Shown here in pieces: positions 1 through 9,229 of a stretch of 13,661 nucleotides of DNA; position 1 is the stretch's first letter; every line of letters starts with the position of its first letter. The notes beneath the pieces were generated by a model that was not told the origin of the DNA, ran no database searches, and worked only from the letters and a program-made list of their open reading frames with translations. Location of the stretch: the NCBI GenBank assembly GCA_015501585.1, contig JADNRY010001267.1, positions 1-13,661 of the forward strand, given 5' to 3'. This DNA is from Rhodocollybia butyracea (lineage: Eukaryota > Basidiomycota > Agaricomycetes > Agaricales > Omphalotaceae). The position numbers were made by a program, and so were the translations under genes.

Positions 1-581
1 ATCACGTACTTCAATATCTATCCAATGACTGTCCCAAATTGGAAATCAGGATGAGAGATAATTCAAGGAGAACGTCCTGTCCCAGGGAGTGGGTTTATGC
101 TGCCTGTATTTAGAGTTACTAGAGCTGGATGAGCCAGAGAAATAAAAGCCGTATATGACAGTACCATAAGGGTATCCCAGTTTTGAGGTTCCTCTGTGAC
201 AATATTCCCCATAGCGCTCTAGCTTGAGGACCCGGACTATATCGGATCGAATCCTCGACAACCCAACTGAGAAACGCGCATCACCTTGATAAGAAGTGGC
301 CTTCATTTTTAAGCCAGGGTTTGGCGGGGTTCAGTGTTACAATGAAGTTTGGATCCAGCCATACTACAGGGCAATTAGTCCTTATTATCATTTGATCGGG
401 AGAGTGAACTGAAATCAGTCTGCCGAAAGCAAGTAGTGTAAGCACGACACTCCTACAAGTTGAAATTTAAGAACTAGATAATTGCAGATCGGGGTCAAAA
501 CAAAATATACAAATGATTGCTCTCTATTTTCTAGCTACCTCATGAGCACATCCGGGAGAATGTGGGATACAGAAGAAGTCG
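1..581. other. Region without a supported gene
   Basis: This is the stretch beyond the 3' end of the F-box gene. A minus-strand open frame of 86 codons covers 46-306 and carries a serine run and a tyrosine-rich middle, but it matches no family I recognise, has no convincing splice partners, and is short enough to occur by chance. I see no repeat, tRNA or transposon end here. Confidence 0.5.
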
Positions 582-2380
582 TTACGATTCAGAGAGTCCG
601 ATTGTCCAGCTAGACATAACACAGGTGTCTGTAGTGCGGGTTGCGCAGAGTTGGGGCCCGATCCACTGGGATAACTCGGCTTCATCTACGATTTCGACCA
701 GACTTTCAAGCGGATTCGGATTCGGACCTGAGTCCAGTGAGCTTAGATCCTCCTCCGTCTCGGACAGAGTAGCGAATCTCATCACTCTCATTCCGCTTCC
801 ATTCCCGTCATCTTCGTGTGCTCCATTCCGTGCCCTTGCGTGTTTCGCAGCGACTCGCCACCTATCGCGAATCCGTTCACGTGCTTTACCCAGTTGAGCG
901 AGACCCTGAGACCACCCCAGAGTCCATTGGTCGTTGATGGTTGTGAGGAGTAGGGCGTGATGGGCGTTGAGTGTATGGGAACTCGGAGGATGTTGTGGAA
1001 TTGGAATGGGGATGTTTAACGATGTACACAGGGATCGGAGGGTGGGTGTTGGTGGGATGATTCGTATGTTACTTTCTCCAATCGTACCCGTACCTACCAA
1101 AGTTTGCGCTTGGACCAGCTTCTCCCTATTTCTTGCCTTGCTAACCCCGGCAGTAGCGAGTCCAAGAGCGAGAGTACGGTATTCTGCCGCGTATGCGAGG
1201 ATGCCGTTGGGGATAGTCGCGTACTCAGCACTAACGACATCTGCCTCGATCCCGAAAACATCACCATGCGTGGGTAAGACAGGTAGCAGACCGTTTGGTC
1301 CACATTCGTTGAGGATAAGATGTGAGAGGAAAGGGTGGGCAGTGAGGATTTGGGCTAAGTGTTCCATAGTTTTTGTAGAAGATGCGGAGACAATGGCTGT
1401 TGAGAGGTCAACGGTTGTGAGGTTCACAGATGTTCTTCCCAGCGTTAGAATCCGACTCAAACTCGCCAGAGTCTTTACTGGTAAATAAATACGGAGAGCT
1501 CGAAGTGATGAATGGAAGAACGGAGAGTGAAGAAGCGCCGGGAGAGTAGATTCGAGATGGAAAAAAATTAGTGGTTGTGCAAAAAGCCAAGTTCACGTAG
1601 GGATCCTGTACAATTGAAAGCATCGTAATGCCACCGCTGGTAGAATTTGGAGCAGGCCACCGCGTAACCGCGTCAAGGATGGGGTCGAAGTAAAGATCCA
1701 CTGAGGAATTGATGGTAAGTTGCTATTTGGACGCTTTAGAGAATATTATAATTAGCTCATATAACTCGGCGTTGAAGCCACTCACTATGGCCGAAACCTC
1801 AATGATAACGAATGGAGACTTGAATTCTGTACACAAATCAAGTGTCTCCCAGGCTTGTCGATACTGAATAATTCTTCTAGATCTTCTGGCTCGAAGCTTT
1901 TCTGCTCGTCTAAATCTGTAATCTTCATCTCTAAATCTAATTGCTTCTCCTTCTCCCAGTTTCTAGTACCAAATTCCCTCCGTGTAGTCCCTTTCCTTGG
2001 GCCAATCCAGATTTCTAGCTCGCGTAGATTCGGTAATAGCGACAAGAGGTCTAGTACCAGACTTGCATTGGCGTTGAATGTTTCGAGGGAGAAGGATTGG
2101 ATATATGATGAGAGAGTAGTGTAGTGGGCCTCTTCTTTTTCGCTTGGGCTTTTATACCACTGATTTATCTCAATAATATCCCTCTTTATCCTCTCCAACA
2201 GCTCTTCAACCTGTCCAGGCCTACGAATCCGAATAGTGCGAAATAGCTCATACTGGGGACAGCGGAATACGGGATAGCACGGGTAAGCGCTAGAATTGTT
2301 TCGTGGGCCGTGTTGACGTCGAGCTGAGCAATGATGCAGGAGTAGATTTCTGCAGGGAGAGATTCGAACGAAAGAGTCAT
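582..2380 (-). pseudogene. F-box protein, two exons, three single-base frameshifts
   Basis: Probable substrate-recognition subunit of an SCF ubiquitin ligase. The start ATG is at 2378-2380. An F-box-like motif, LPAEIYSCIIAQLD, follows at residues 8-21, then AIPYSAVP. The frame then jumps by one base inside the GGGG at 2255-2258 (one C missing on the coding strand) and resumes as QYELFRTIRIRRPGQVEEL. Exon 1 ends ...LSLRFRPY. A 52-nt GTGAGT..AAAG intron spans 1734-1785. Exon 2 opens VQIATYHQFLSGS, shifts by one extra base at 1692-1694, reads YFDPILDAVTRWP and LSIVQDPYVNLAF, shifts again in the A5 run at 1581-1585, then reads AQPLIFFHLE and continues open to TAA at 582-584. Allowing for the indels the coding length is 1746 nt, a multiple of three, giving about 581 residues. 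The motif series RFRPY / YFD / LSIVQDP / AQPLIFF recurs in basidiomycete F-box-like proteins as I remember them. The C-terminal half has leucine-rich stretches but no clear repeat. It is either a young pseudogene or an intact gene with consensus errors. Confidence 0.8.
1734..1785 (-). other. Intron of the F-box gene, 52 nt
   Basis: The donor is GTGAGT directly after the codon bases TA of Tyr, and the acceptor is CTAAAG, with a GAGCTAAT branch-like sequence between them. Splicing joins FRPY to VQIATYHQFL, restoring a continuous family motif. The obvious alternative acceptors at CCTCAG and AAATAG leave the downstream frame wrong and lose that motif. Confidence 0.7.
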
Positions 2381-3516
2381 GGCAGTAATTGTTGCGTGGG
2401 ACTCGGTGTACCGCGCCGGTCAAGCGCTGGTTATTTCTTCGCCACCAATCTAAAACGATCTCCTCACCTCTCCTCACCAGCACCCATTACACAGCCCTCA
2501 CCATGCTCCTTGCATGATAGTGAAATGAAATGGAAGGTGAATAGAAGGAGAAGGAAATGGAATGGAATTCGTGAGTCACAGCGCTTTCTTGTTTCTCTGT
2601 AGCTCATCCCGCAGAACATCGGAGGTCCAGCTGCAGCTGTCCAGTCCGAGATGGGAATGAAAAAACATGACGACAATGCTGGAAATTGAGCAGCTCAGCT
2701 CAGTATCGAGGATATTTCGTACCGAGCACTTTGGTCTTTCCGCCGGGAGTGGCCAAGGTGCGAAAGGAGGGAAATTGGAGGGATGCACCGATGATTTTAT
2801 ACAGGCGATGCAACACCACCAGACAACAATGGACTAGGATTGACTTGACAAGTGCACTCTATGCTAACTTCGAAATCCTGCGGCTGCCCCTGAAGGTACA
2901 GTGTTCTCGTATCAAAGGTTATATCATTGGTTTCTATCAAATGCTACCCGTCGTTTCCATAAAATCAAACATACTTTCGTGGTGAGTCCCGCGCCTTGTG
3001 CTACTCTTCTTCTCTTCGCTCACAGTCTACCCCCTCGTCCCCTCATTTCTCTTTAAAATTTTCCTCCGTAGCCCAGGAGTAAACGGAGAATCATGGTCCT
3101 CGTCTTCCCATGTCCTACGCCACACTCGGCAGATGGTTCATTCGGTTTGGATTGGGATGGAGCATCATACAGCAAATAGCTCGGCGAAGGTTATGTTTAA
3201 AAAGAGAGCTGAAGTCTAAACATCCTCTGGTTGCATTTTTGTGTTATATTATCAATTCCATTCAGTCGTGGGTTTGTCGGGTCTGTGTTTGACGATTGAA
3301 GTTACTTCACTGTGAAAATTTGAGCTTGCCGTGTGTCTTTTCGATGTAAACTCGCGGCTGTTGAGTCGTTTTCAGTATCACGGCTTGCTCATGCTCGTAC
3401 TGACCCAGATGCACCATAGCTTTCTATCAAGGATAGTACCCACGCCGTCGTGAATCTCGCTTCCTTCTCTCACCCTAAACCTAATGCAACAGTTGCTGGT
3501 AGACCAATCTTAAAGC
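2381..3516. other. Divergent intergenic region, F-box to FunK1
   Basis: This 1.1-kb stretch lies between the start of the minus-strand F-box gene and the plus-strand kinase gene and probably holds both promoters. Several open frames of 60-100 codons occur on both strands, but none shows a recognisable domain or a consistent exon chain. A 60-codon frame at 3110-3292 begins MSYATLGRWFIRFGLGW and has a weakly hydrophobic start; I could not tie it to a family. No TATA box stands out near the F-box start. Confidence 0.5.
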
Positions 3517-4774
3517 TTGAAGTATCCTACACGCTACCGTGAAAGTAAGGTGACATTCACGTGCTCCAGCTTGTTATGCAATATGCTGCTGCATGTGAAA
3601 CTTTCATCTCTCATGTTCCTCATACGCAACCAGGTCCACCACCTCAGCGTCTACCCGCATCTCACCTCCGTATGGCGTGACGCCTACCGCAGACCTGGAA
3701 AGCCGTCGTACTGGCGTGTCAGCGTTTCTTGTCAGACCCCTTTGGGCCAGCGCATGTCCATTGCTGGCCACAGTACCCAGCCTGCTTTGCGGCCAGACCC
3801 CGAAGAGACAATGCGGTCCGAACTTAGTGGACACACCTGGAAATTCCCCACTAAAGACCTAGCGCGTATACTCTCAGCTAAGACGCGCAAACAGGAAGCC
3901 CCTCCCTATCGAGCGGGCGTCATTGACCAGCTCGAGCATTACGAAATCGCTCTCGACAATCTTGAAAGCGAACTAGATATTTCCACACGTCATCTCGAGA
4001 GTCTAAAACTCTCTGTGGGAGAGTATCCCTCCAAACGAGAGTCTTACGGTGCCTTGACCGAGTTCCTCAATGCAGCAGTCCATACAGTTGTGGGTCAGTT
4101 ACCTGGCTCCATTCTCACACCACTCCACTTTCATACCTGGGATAAACCTGTCAACGATAAGGTTGAGCATACCGCTCCTCTCCAACCTAATCTAGTGGGC
4201 GTGTTTCAGGAGAGTTCACCAAACAAGGTCTACTGGGGACGACCACGGGACTCTGACGGCGTAACGATCAAGCTGCCCGTGGAAGTCAAGGATAACTGGC
4301 TGGAATTGGTTACACAGGCTGCCGCCGATGCCCGGTCAATGTTTAGCACCAGTCCGCTTCGTATTCACTCGGTAGTTCTGGGGTTCAATCACAAAACGGG
4401 CCACGCTCGGTTTCTGGTTTTCCACCGTGGTGGTCTAACGGCCTCTGACCCACTGCCTCTTCTCACTCCTGCAGGGCGGGGGGATTTTCTCCGCCTCCTC
4501 TTCTCGATCTTCACCTGGAAAACGCCTGGGGATGCTGGGTTTCCAATTTGGTACAACGACACTGAAATGTCTCTTCCTGCGGTAGAGATGCTGGGTTTGC
4601 CGTCCTTGTCTGTAAAATTTAACTCTCTCCTACACAAGAGTACATGTATTCGTGGTTGTGCTCCTCATGTATACTCTCTTCAGCACGGAGTCGCCTCCAG
4701 CAATACCATTCCACCTGCGTCAGAGACCTCGAGAACTCAGGGGCCATCAAAAGAATCAGGGGATGCTATTGAAG

Positions 4775-4827
4775 GTTAGTAATTAGTACTTTTTCACGCT
4801 CTGTATGATCTCACTTATCATCTACAG
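4775..4827 (+). other. FunK1 intron 1, 53 nt
   Basis: Donor GTTAGT follows the first base of an Ala codon and the acceptor is CTACAG. Splicing removes the TAG at 4777-4779 that otherwise ends the first open frame and carries the reading into exon 2 in the frame that encodes YTPYVMKFSW. Confidence 0.75.
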
Positions 4828-5264
4828 CATCATATATCATGGATTCTCATGCCCAGTCGCATGGTGTGAATCAGTCGGATGTTCACAGGTTATCGCCAAG
4901 TCCTCGTGTACAGGCCAAGTACACTCCCTATGTTATGAAGTTCTCTTGGGCCAAAGCAGAGGCACGGGGGTTTTCTTGTAGAGCCCAATCTGCTTCACAG
5001 TTGTGGGGGCATGTTCGGTGTGCCCAAACACGTGTATACCTTCATCGTCCATCACATGGAACATTATCCATCGACAAAACCACCTCCTCCTTCCTCCTCC
5101 GGGTCATGCAGACCATGCCCGTTGGTCAGAACTTTTTACGGTGGAAAAAGAGGAACCAGAATATCGTTCCCTTCTGTGCTACATGGTTGCATTTGCCGGG
5201 CATTCTCTGGAAGATGCCTCCAGTTTGGAATGCTTGATGCGCGCAATCCTTCACGCACATATTG

Positions 5265-5313
5265 GTGAGTACCGTTCTCCATTTACCGTGACTGCCATTG
5301 AGGTTGTTCCAAG
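5265..5313 (+). other. FunK1 intron 2, 49 nt
   Basis: Donor GTGAGT follows LMRAILHAHI and the acceptor is TTCCAAG. Splicing joins in phase to YYNMCLNDYQHRDLSIGN, the catalytic loop. An earlier acceptor at ATTGAG would make a 38-nt intron and gives the wrong phase, so this one is preferred. Confidence 0.7.
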
Positions 5314-5489
5314 CTTATTACAATATGTGTCTAAACGATTACCAACACCGGGATTTGAGTATAGGAAATATCCTGAAGCTTTGCCAAGCGTTGAAGATCG
5401 ATAAAGACTGCTATGGTTTTGTCATCGATGGAGATATCGCTGTTGACTGGAGAGTATACTTCCAGCAGGGCGATATTACTGCTAAATCA

Positions 5490-5537
5490 GTAAGAGTATC
5501 TTGACATAATTTTACTGAATTCTGATTTTTTTTATAG
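5490..5537 (+). other. FunK1 intron 3, 48 nt
   Basis: Donor GTAAGA follows ...GDITAKS, and the acceptor is TTTATAG after a T-rich tract. The join gives ITAKS-GTSEFMSDRL, the usual activation-segment continuation in FunK1 kinases, in phase 0. Confidence 0.85.
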
Positions 5538-6171
5538 GGCACATCCGAATTCATGTCAGATCGTCTGCGGAAATACAGTCGGAAGCAGGACATCCATTCT
5601 CCCATTGATGACTACGAATCATTTTATTACGTCGCCCAGTGGGCGTGCGTTTTCCATAAGTTGTCTGTCGAGGACTCACCTCACGATCCTGATGAGCTTC
5701 AAGAGCTACGCATGGGTCTTTCCGGACATTATGCAATCCGAGGATACGCAACGCGTGTTATTACGACCTTGAACGGCACAGAAAAAGATAGATTTGGAGT
5801 GTGGGTGGCAAAAGCTGGGCCGTTCTTCAGAGAATGGGACCGCTCTCTTTTCCTACTTCGGGATAAGTGGAAGAGCATTGTTGAATTGAAAGGCCACAAT
5901 AAGGAAACATTTCGCCAGTGTGCAGACCTTGGACTGCTATCTTTCTTACGACTCGCCCAAAAACACAAACATCTTTTTATAGACAATATTTAGCTGACTT
6001 GTACCATAGCTTTACTTGTTCTTTCACGTCAATGGGTTTAACCAGGCGCTGGTTTTTGGACGTTTCCGCTAGAGAAAGAGTTCCTAGATTGTCGCTCGCA
6101 ATTGGAATGGGAGTGTGCAAGCCCAAACCAACCTCACTGAGGAAGCTCCGTAGCCAGCAGGCTTGCTGAGG

Positions 6172-6345
6172 GATGACGCAAACAGCTCAGCCTCGGTATG
6201 TACAGGAAGTGGTAGGGAGGGGTGATATCATTGTACCAGGTGGAAACCGAGGCCAATGTAGCGGGTGTGTTCACCAAACCGATGGGCAGGGCGATCCATG
6301 TTCGCAGGCTGGAGATGTTGGGGTTAGATGGTACAAACTTCAAAG
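6172..6345 (+). mobile_element. Ty1/copia retrotransposon remnant, RNase H C-terminus
   Basis: The extreme C-terminal end of a copia-type Pol polyprotein, all that is left of the element's coding region. One frame reads PRYVQEVVGRGDI, and after a single-frame jump near 6221-6231 the next reads SLYQVETEANVAGVFTKPM then GRAIHVRRLEMLGL. This matches the copia pattern in which a YV.E.V..G.I segment precedes NVADIFTKPL and ends in MLGL. Upstream sequence (5994-6171) shows no recognisable reverse transcriptase or integrase, so the element is 5'-truncated. It lies 180 bp beyond the FunK1 stop codon and is certainly not functional. Confidence 0.75.
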
Positions 6346-6357
6346 TACTAAGGGGGG
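6346..6357 (+). other. Polypurine tract of the copia remnant
   Basis: The purine-rich stretch around AAGGGGGG lies directly before TGTTGGATATA, just after the end of the RNase H frame. This is the position and form of a plus-strand priming site next to a 3' LTR in copia elements. Confidence 0.6.
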
Positions 6358-6450
6358 TGTTGGATATACTTCAGTATCGTTCCCTTACTTGTTCTGCGTC
6401 CACTTGCTTTGACCTTACCTTTCCTGTATCCGCCGCTTAGTTTAGCAACA
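6358..6450 (+). repeat. Probable copia 3' LTR fragment
   Basis: The sequence begins TGTTGGATATA right after the polypurine tract and a matching end, TTTAGCAACA, lies 93 bp on. TGTTG and CAACA form the short inverted termini expected of an LTR. Ninety-three bases is short for a copia LTR, so this may be internally deleted or the true right end may lie elsewhere. No second LTR copy is present in the window for comparison. Confidence 0.5.
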
Positions 6451-6595
6451 GCCTTATTCAATACTTGACCATTTTTCCATTCTCAAATACCAGCCAACTA
6501 CATACTTTTAAGTTTTATCATTAATTTGAAATGAAATCGATACATCGGAGAAATGCACTAAATAAATCATTATTAATTAAAATTTTCAGACAAGT

Positions 6596-8166
6596 CTAGA
6601 CCTCCTCCGTTATCCTCTTCATTTCAATTTCTACCTCCAGGTTTTGCGCAGAATTTATAGTAGATTCACCATGGGAAACATTTGCAGCGCGCATAAGACT
6701 TGCGATGTTCTTTGTGCTATCCATTCTACCTTGGGATGAGTACTGCAGCGTGGAGGCCCCAATGGTTGTGCTGCCTTGTGAGTCAATGATTCTTTGGGTA
6801 ATGCTTCTTCCAATGCATGTGCACAAAATGATCAGAGTTGGAGAGATGCCCTGTCACAGGATTAACCTTAGCATATTAAGAAAAATCATATATTTCTTGT
6901 CCACATACCGCCGCCAAAATGGCTGGTCCCGTTAGATTGACTGGAATAGAAATTGTGTTTTGACTTCCTTCCACAGCAGCATGTGCAATCAATGCAATTG
7001 GATATAGGACCCCACACTCCAGACTGTATAGTATTGAGGGTCTGTGGATGAGATGGAAGCTGGAAGTACATACAGAACAGCAATCACATCCTTATATTTC
7101 TGATTGATGGCACCACTGCGACCAAATGATGCGCTTGTCCGCTTACCTACCCACCAAATCCGTCCAGCTAGGAGGCAGAGTAAGCTATAGTGGAATCAAC
7201 ATGTAGCCTCAGCACATACCAATCATGGCTGTAAGTAACATATTGAAGGCGGCATTGGCATAGAAAAATCCTAGTCCGTATTGTTCCCCCTTTAATTCCA
7301 GATTAAAATTGCCTTCAATGCTTGTGTTGGCGAATCCCTTGGTCCGCATGATATCACCTGCAAGGCCCACCGCTAGGTGATAGTTAAGGAATCTAGCTCC
7401 TCAGGATAAAAAGGCATATAAACATACTGTTGATTACCAGTGAAGCTAGTATTGGGGGAATAATAATCCATAATCTGGACCCCCAAACAAGATAAATCCG
7501 ATGAATCTGGGCCAGGTGTTAACCTGAGTAGGAAACTTTACTTCGATAGTACTTACAATGACAGAATCTGCAATCGAACTGGTATTTTCTGAGGACTAAT
7601 CCAAAAGACTTCAGGAAGGATGACTTACTTTGCCAACACTAAACATGTGTATTCGAAACCCCTGATAACCCATAATCAATATGAGTCATATCACGTTGAA
7701 TAGTAAGCCCTTACACCATGACCGTCTCGGCTGTATTTTGACTAAAGAATTTCTCGAGTGGAGTAGGATCCTGGGTCCTTAAAGCATCGTACAAGGCAAC
7801 AAGATCCACGATGCCAGATACAGCACTGAGTATTCCGCCAACCGACGCGATTACAAATAGACAAACTATCCAGACAAGATGCAAGGTCCGGTGTGAAATG
7901 TTTTTGCTGTTGTAAAGGAAGTGGAATGACAGTCCAAAGAGCAAAGTATAAAAGCCTATGAGAAGTTGTGAATTAAAATGGACTTGGAACGGCTGAGCTG
8001 ATCTGCGACGGGCTCACCAAACAGAGCTAAGGACAGCTGCATCAATGAAAAAATTACTCCACAGCATATACTTCACTTTGAAAAAAGCACGTACAGCAAA
8101 ACTAATAATAGGAGCCACCAGCGCGACTTGCACCGAAAACAAAGCGGATTTTGCAAAGGAACTCAT
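6596..8166 (-). CDS. Gene A: seven-helix membrane protein, ten exons, 360 aa
   Basis: Integral membrane protein of a basidiomycete-expanded family with GPCR-like topology and no established function. Exons on the minus strand are 8095-8166, 8018-8036, 7715-7955, 7629-7661, 7557-7578, 7428-7506, 7220-7372, 7074-7167, 6909-7023 and 6596-6850. All nine introns are GT-AG and 50-62 nt, and total coding length is 1083 nt. Exons 2 and 5 are microexons of 19 and 22 nt. Predicted helices lie near residues 14-44, 55-86, 106-130, 141-161, 188-210, 232-255 and 270-295. Landmarks are LHLVWIVCLFVIAS, NSIADSVIIHRIYLVW, VGLAGDIMRTKGF, GLGFFYANAAFNM, AGRIWW and LLECGVLYPIALIAHAA. The tail after residue 295 is hydrophilic and ends EVEIEMKRITEEV. 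The start is supported by a TATA box about 50 bases upstream and by alignment with gene B. No frameshift or stop interrupts the model. It is possibly a receptor-like protein, but no ligand or G-protein motif is evident. Confidence 0.87.
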
Positions 8167-8468
8167 GGGGTTTACAGGCCGCAGTACGAAGCTCGATGCG
8201 GGCCCTGACCTTTATATCAAGCCCCACCGTCCTCAGTGCTATCCAAGTGCTATCTTGATCAGGATTGACGTCTGCTCATGGTCCTTGTCTGATACCTTGT
8301 CTTTTCGGATCTGTATGTTATTTGCTACCGAGAAAGCATTTCTTGATAGAGAGGCACTTTGATGATCAAACCTTCGCTACATCTTCGTTATACTTTCATC
8401 ATTCCATCGTTTTTTGGTCCAAAGATGTCGGGGGTGCTTTGGAGTATCTAGACAGGAGGTCATACTTA
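8167..8468. other. Gene A upstream region
   Basis: Apart from the TATA box this 300-bp stretch shows no recognised element. Plus-strand open frames crossing it are antisense to gene A exon 1 or have no recognisable content. It ends at the target duplication of the MITE. Confidence 0.45.
8209..8218 (-). promoter_or_regulatory. TATA box of gene A
   Basis: The minus strand reads GATATAAAGG here, about 50 bases upstream of the gene A start codon. A very similar GATATAAG lies 63 bases upstream of paralogous gene B, supporting both as core promoter elements. Confidence 0.55.
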
Positions 8469-8670
8469 GGCCCCGTTCTGTAGTCTCCCCTAGGCAATAC
8501 TCGACTCCGGCTAGCACCTTCGTTACCCGTTGTAACTTTGATACGAGATCATTTGATGCGACATCGAGGCAAAATGGATGCAAAATCCAGGGCTTGACAA
8601 ATTGATCTCACATATTTTGGCAGGGAAATCGTTCTCACACCTTGTCGTATTAAAGTTACAGAACGGGGCC
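8469..8670. mobile_element. Tourist/PIF-Harbinger-like MITE, 202 bp
   Basis: Two perfect 14-bp inverted termini, GGCCCCGTTCTGTA at 8469-8482 and its reverse complement at 8657-8670, are flanked directly by TTA at 8466-8468 and 8671-8673. A 3-bp TTA/TAA duplication and a GG-starting inverted repeat are the marks of PIF/Harbinger elements and their Tourist-type derivatives. The 202-bp interior has no meaningful coding capacity, so this is a non-autonomous copy. Perfect termini and an intact duplication suggest fairly recent insertion, about 300 bp upstream of gene A. Confidence 0.8.
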
Positions 8671-9020
8671 TTATAATCTCCGCAACGACAAAAGTACAAG
8701 CCAGGCGCGGCTTCAATCAGAATCTACTAATGAGAGACTGCGCGCCTAGTAGGTACTAGACACTTTACCATACTCACCAAGTTCCGGATCGCTGATTTCT
8801 TCACCCTGCCGCCATCTTGAAGACGCCTGAAGAAGTTACAAGTGTTATCAAACTGGTTGACATTGACATGAGATTATCAAATGCAAGCCGGTGATGCTGT
8901 CTGATCTTTTGTCCGCCAGCGTAGGCCAGCGTCGATGTCGACTATACTATAAATTCAAACTTGACCGCCCCAACTGCCACTACGCTGACGACAGATTGAG
9001 AAGACTATACGAACTCTTCC

Positions 9021-9030
9021 ATATAAATTT
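9021..9030 (+). promoter_or_regulatory. TATA-like element before the 9089 start
   Basis: ATATAAATTT lies about 62 bases upstream of an ATG at 9089 that has A at -3 and G at +4. The spacing matches that of the TATA box of gene B, so this may be the promoter of a lost or truncated gene. Confidence 0.35.
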
Positions 9031-9088
9031 AACAGTCCTTTCAGGTTGATCCTTCAAGGTCTCAATAGTACAGGATTCTGCGACAACG

Positions 9089-9229
9089 ATGGATGAAAAT
9101 CCATCAACGAATCGGAACTATTATTCCGAAGCCGAACTTAAAGTGGCTCAAGTACATAACTTAAAGTTCTGTTTGACCTCGCTCTCAGTGTCAATTTTTA
9201 CGGGTATGCCTATCCTTGTACGCTCATGA
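9089..9229 (+). CDS. Short open frame behind a promoter-like site, 46 aa, unrecognised
   Basis: The frame starts MDENPSTNRNYYSEAELKVA and becomes hydrophobic at LTSLSVSIFTG before a TGA. I do not recognise the product. A GTATGC at 9205 could be a donor with an acceptor at ACATACAG 66 nt on, but the phase then meets a stop codon, so no continued gene can be built. The TATA-like site and good start context argue for a real first exon, possibly the leftover 5' end of a decayed gene. It could equally be chance. Confidence 0.25.
   Translation: MDENPSTNRNYYSEAELKVAQVHNLKFCLTSLSVSIFTGMPILVRS

Larger units (their letters stand above)
3517..5993 (+). pseudogene. FunK1 fungal-type protein kinase, four exons, two +1 frameshifts
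   Basis: Serine/threonine-type protein kinase of the FunK1 group, which is expanded in mushroom-forming fungi; substrates are unknown. Exons are about 3517-4774, 4828-5264, 5314-5489 and 5538-5993, with GT-AG introns of 53, 49 and 48 nt. Exon 1 carries the conserved N-terminal module: MRSELSGHTWKFPTKDL near 3814, then the VEVKDNWLELVTQAAADAR and FLVFHRGGLTAS regions. Exon 2 starts the kinase lobe with YVMKFSWAKAEARGF, shifts frame at the G5T4 run 4966-4974, reads FGVPKHVYTFIVHH, shifts again at AAAA 5076-5079, then reads NHLLLPPPGHADHARWSELF and EEPEYRSLLCYMVAF. Exon 3 holds the catalytic loop YQHRDLSIGNIL and a GFVIDGDIAVDW metal-binding segment. Exon 4 begins GTSEFMSDRL and continues HSPIDDYESFYYVAQWACVF. 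Exon phases close only if the two extra bases are removed. The true start is uncertain: ATG 3754 is an in-frame alternative nearer the conserved block. A young pseudogene or consensus errors are both possible. Confidence 0.85.

Noticed and set aside
562..1488. Plus-strand open frames of 111 and 173 codons
   Set aside because: They are antisense to the F-box gene, whose frame carries recognisable family motifs; they have no recognisable domain themselves.
1702..1785. A longer F-box intron ending at CCTCAG (1702)
   Set aside because: It puts the downstream exon in the wrong phase and removes the VQIATYHQFL motif that the 52-nt intron restores.
3110..3292. A 60-codon frame starting MSYATLGRWF, considered as a small mitochondrial membrane protein
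   Set aside because: Only the first few residues suggested this; the rest has no family pattern and no partner exons.
6134..6343. Minus-strand frame of 69 codons
   Set aside because: It is the shadow of the copia RNase H frame on the plus strand.
7579..7628. Gene A intron 4 ending at CCTCAG ten bases earlier
   Set aside because: The exon would be 10 nt longer and out of step with gene B and the NSIADSV motif; the acceptor at ATACCAG keeps phase and matches the paralogue.
8045..8605. Plus-strand frames of 105, 72 and 63 codons
   Set aside because: They overlap gene A exon 1, its promoter and the MITE, and contain no recognisable protein features.
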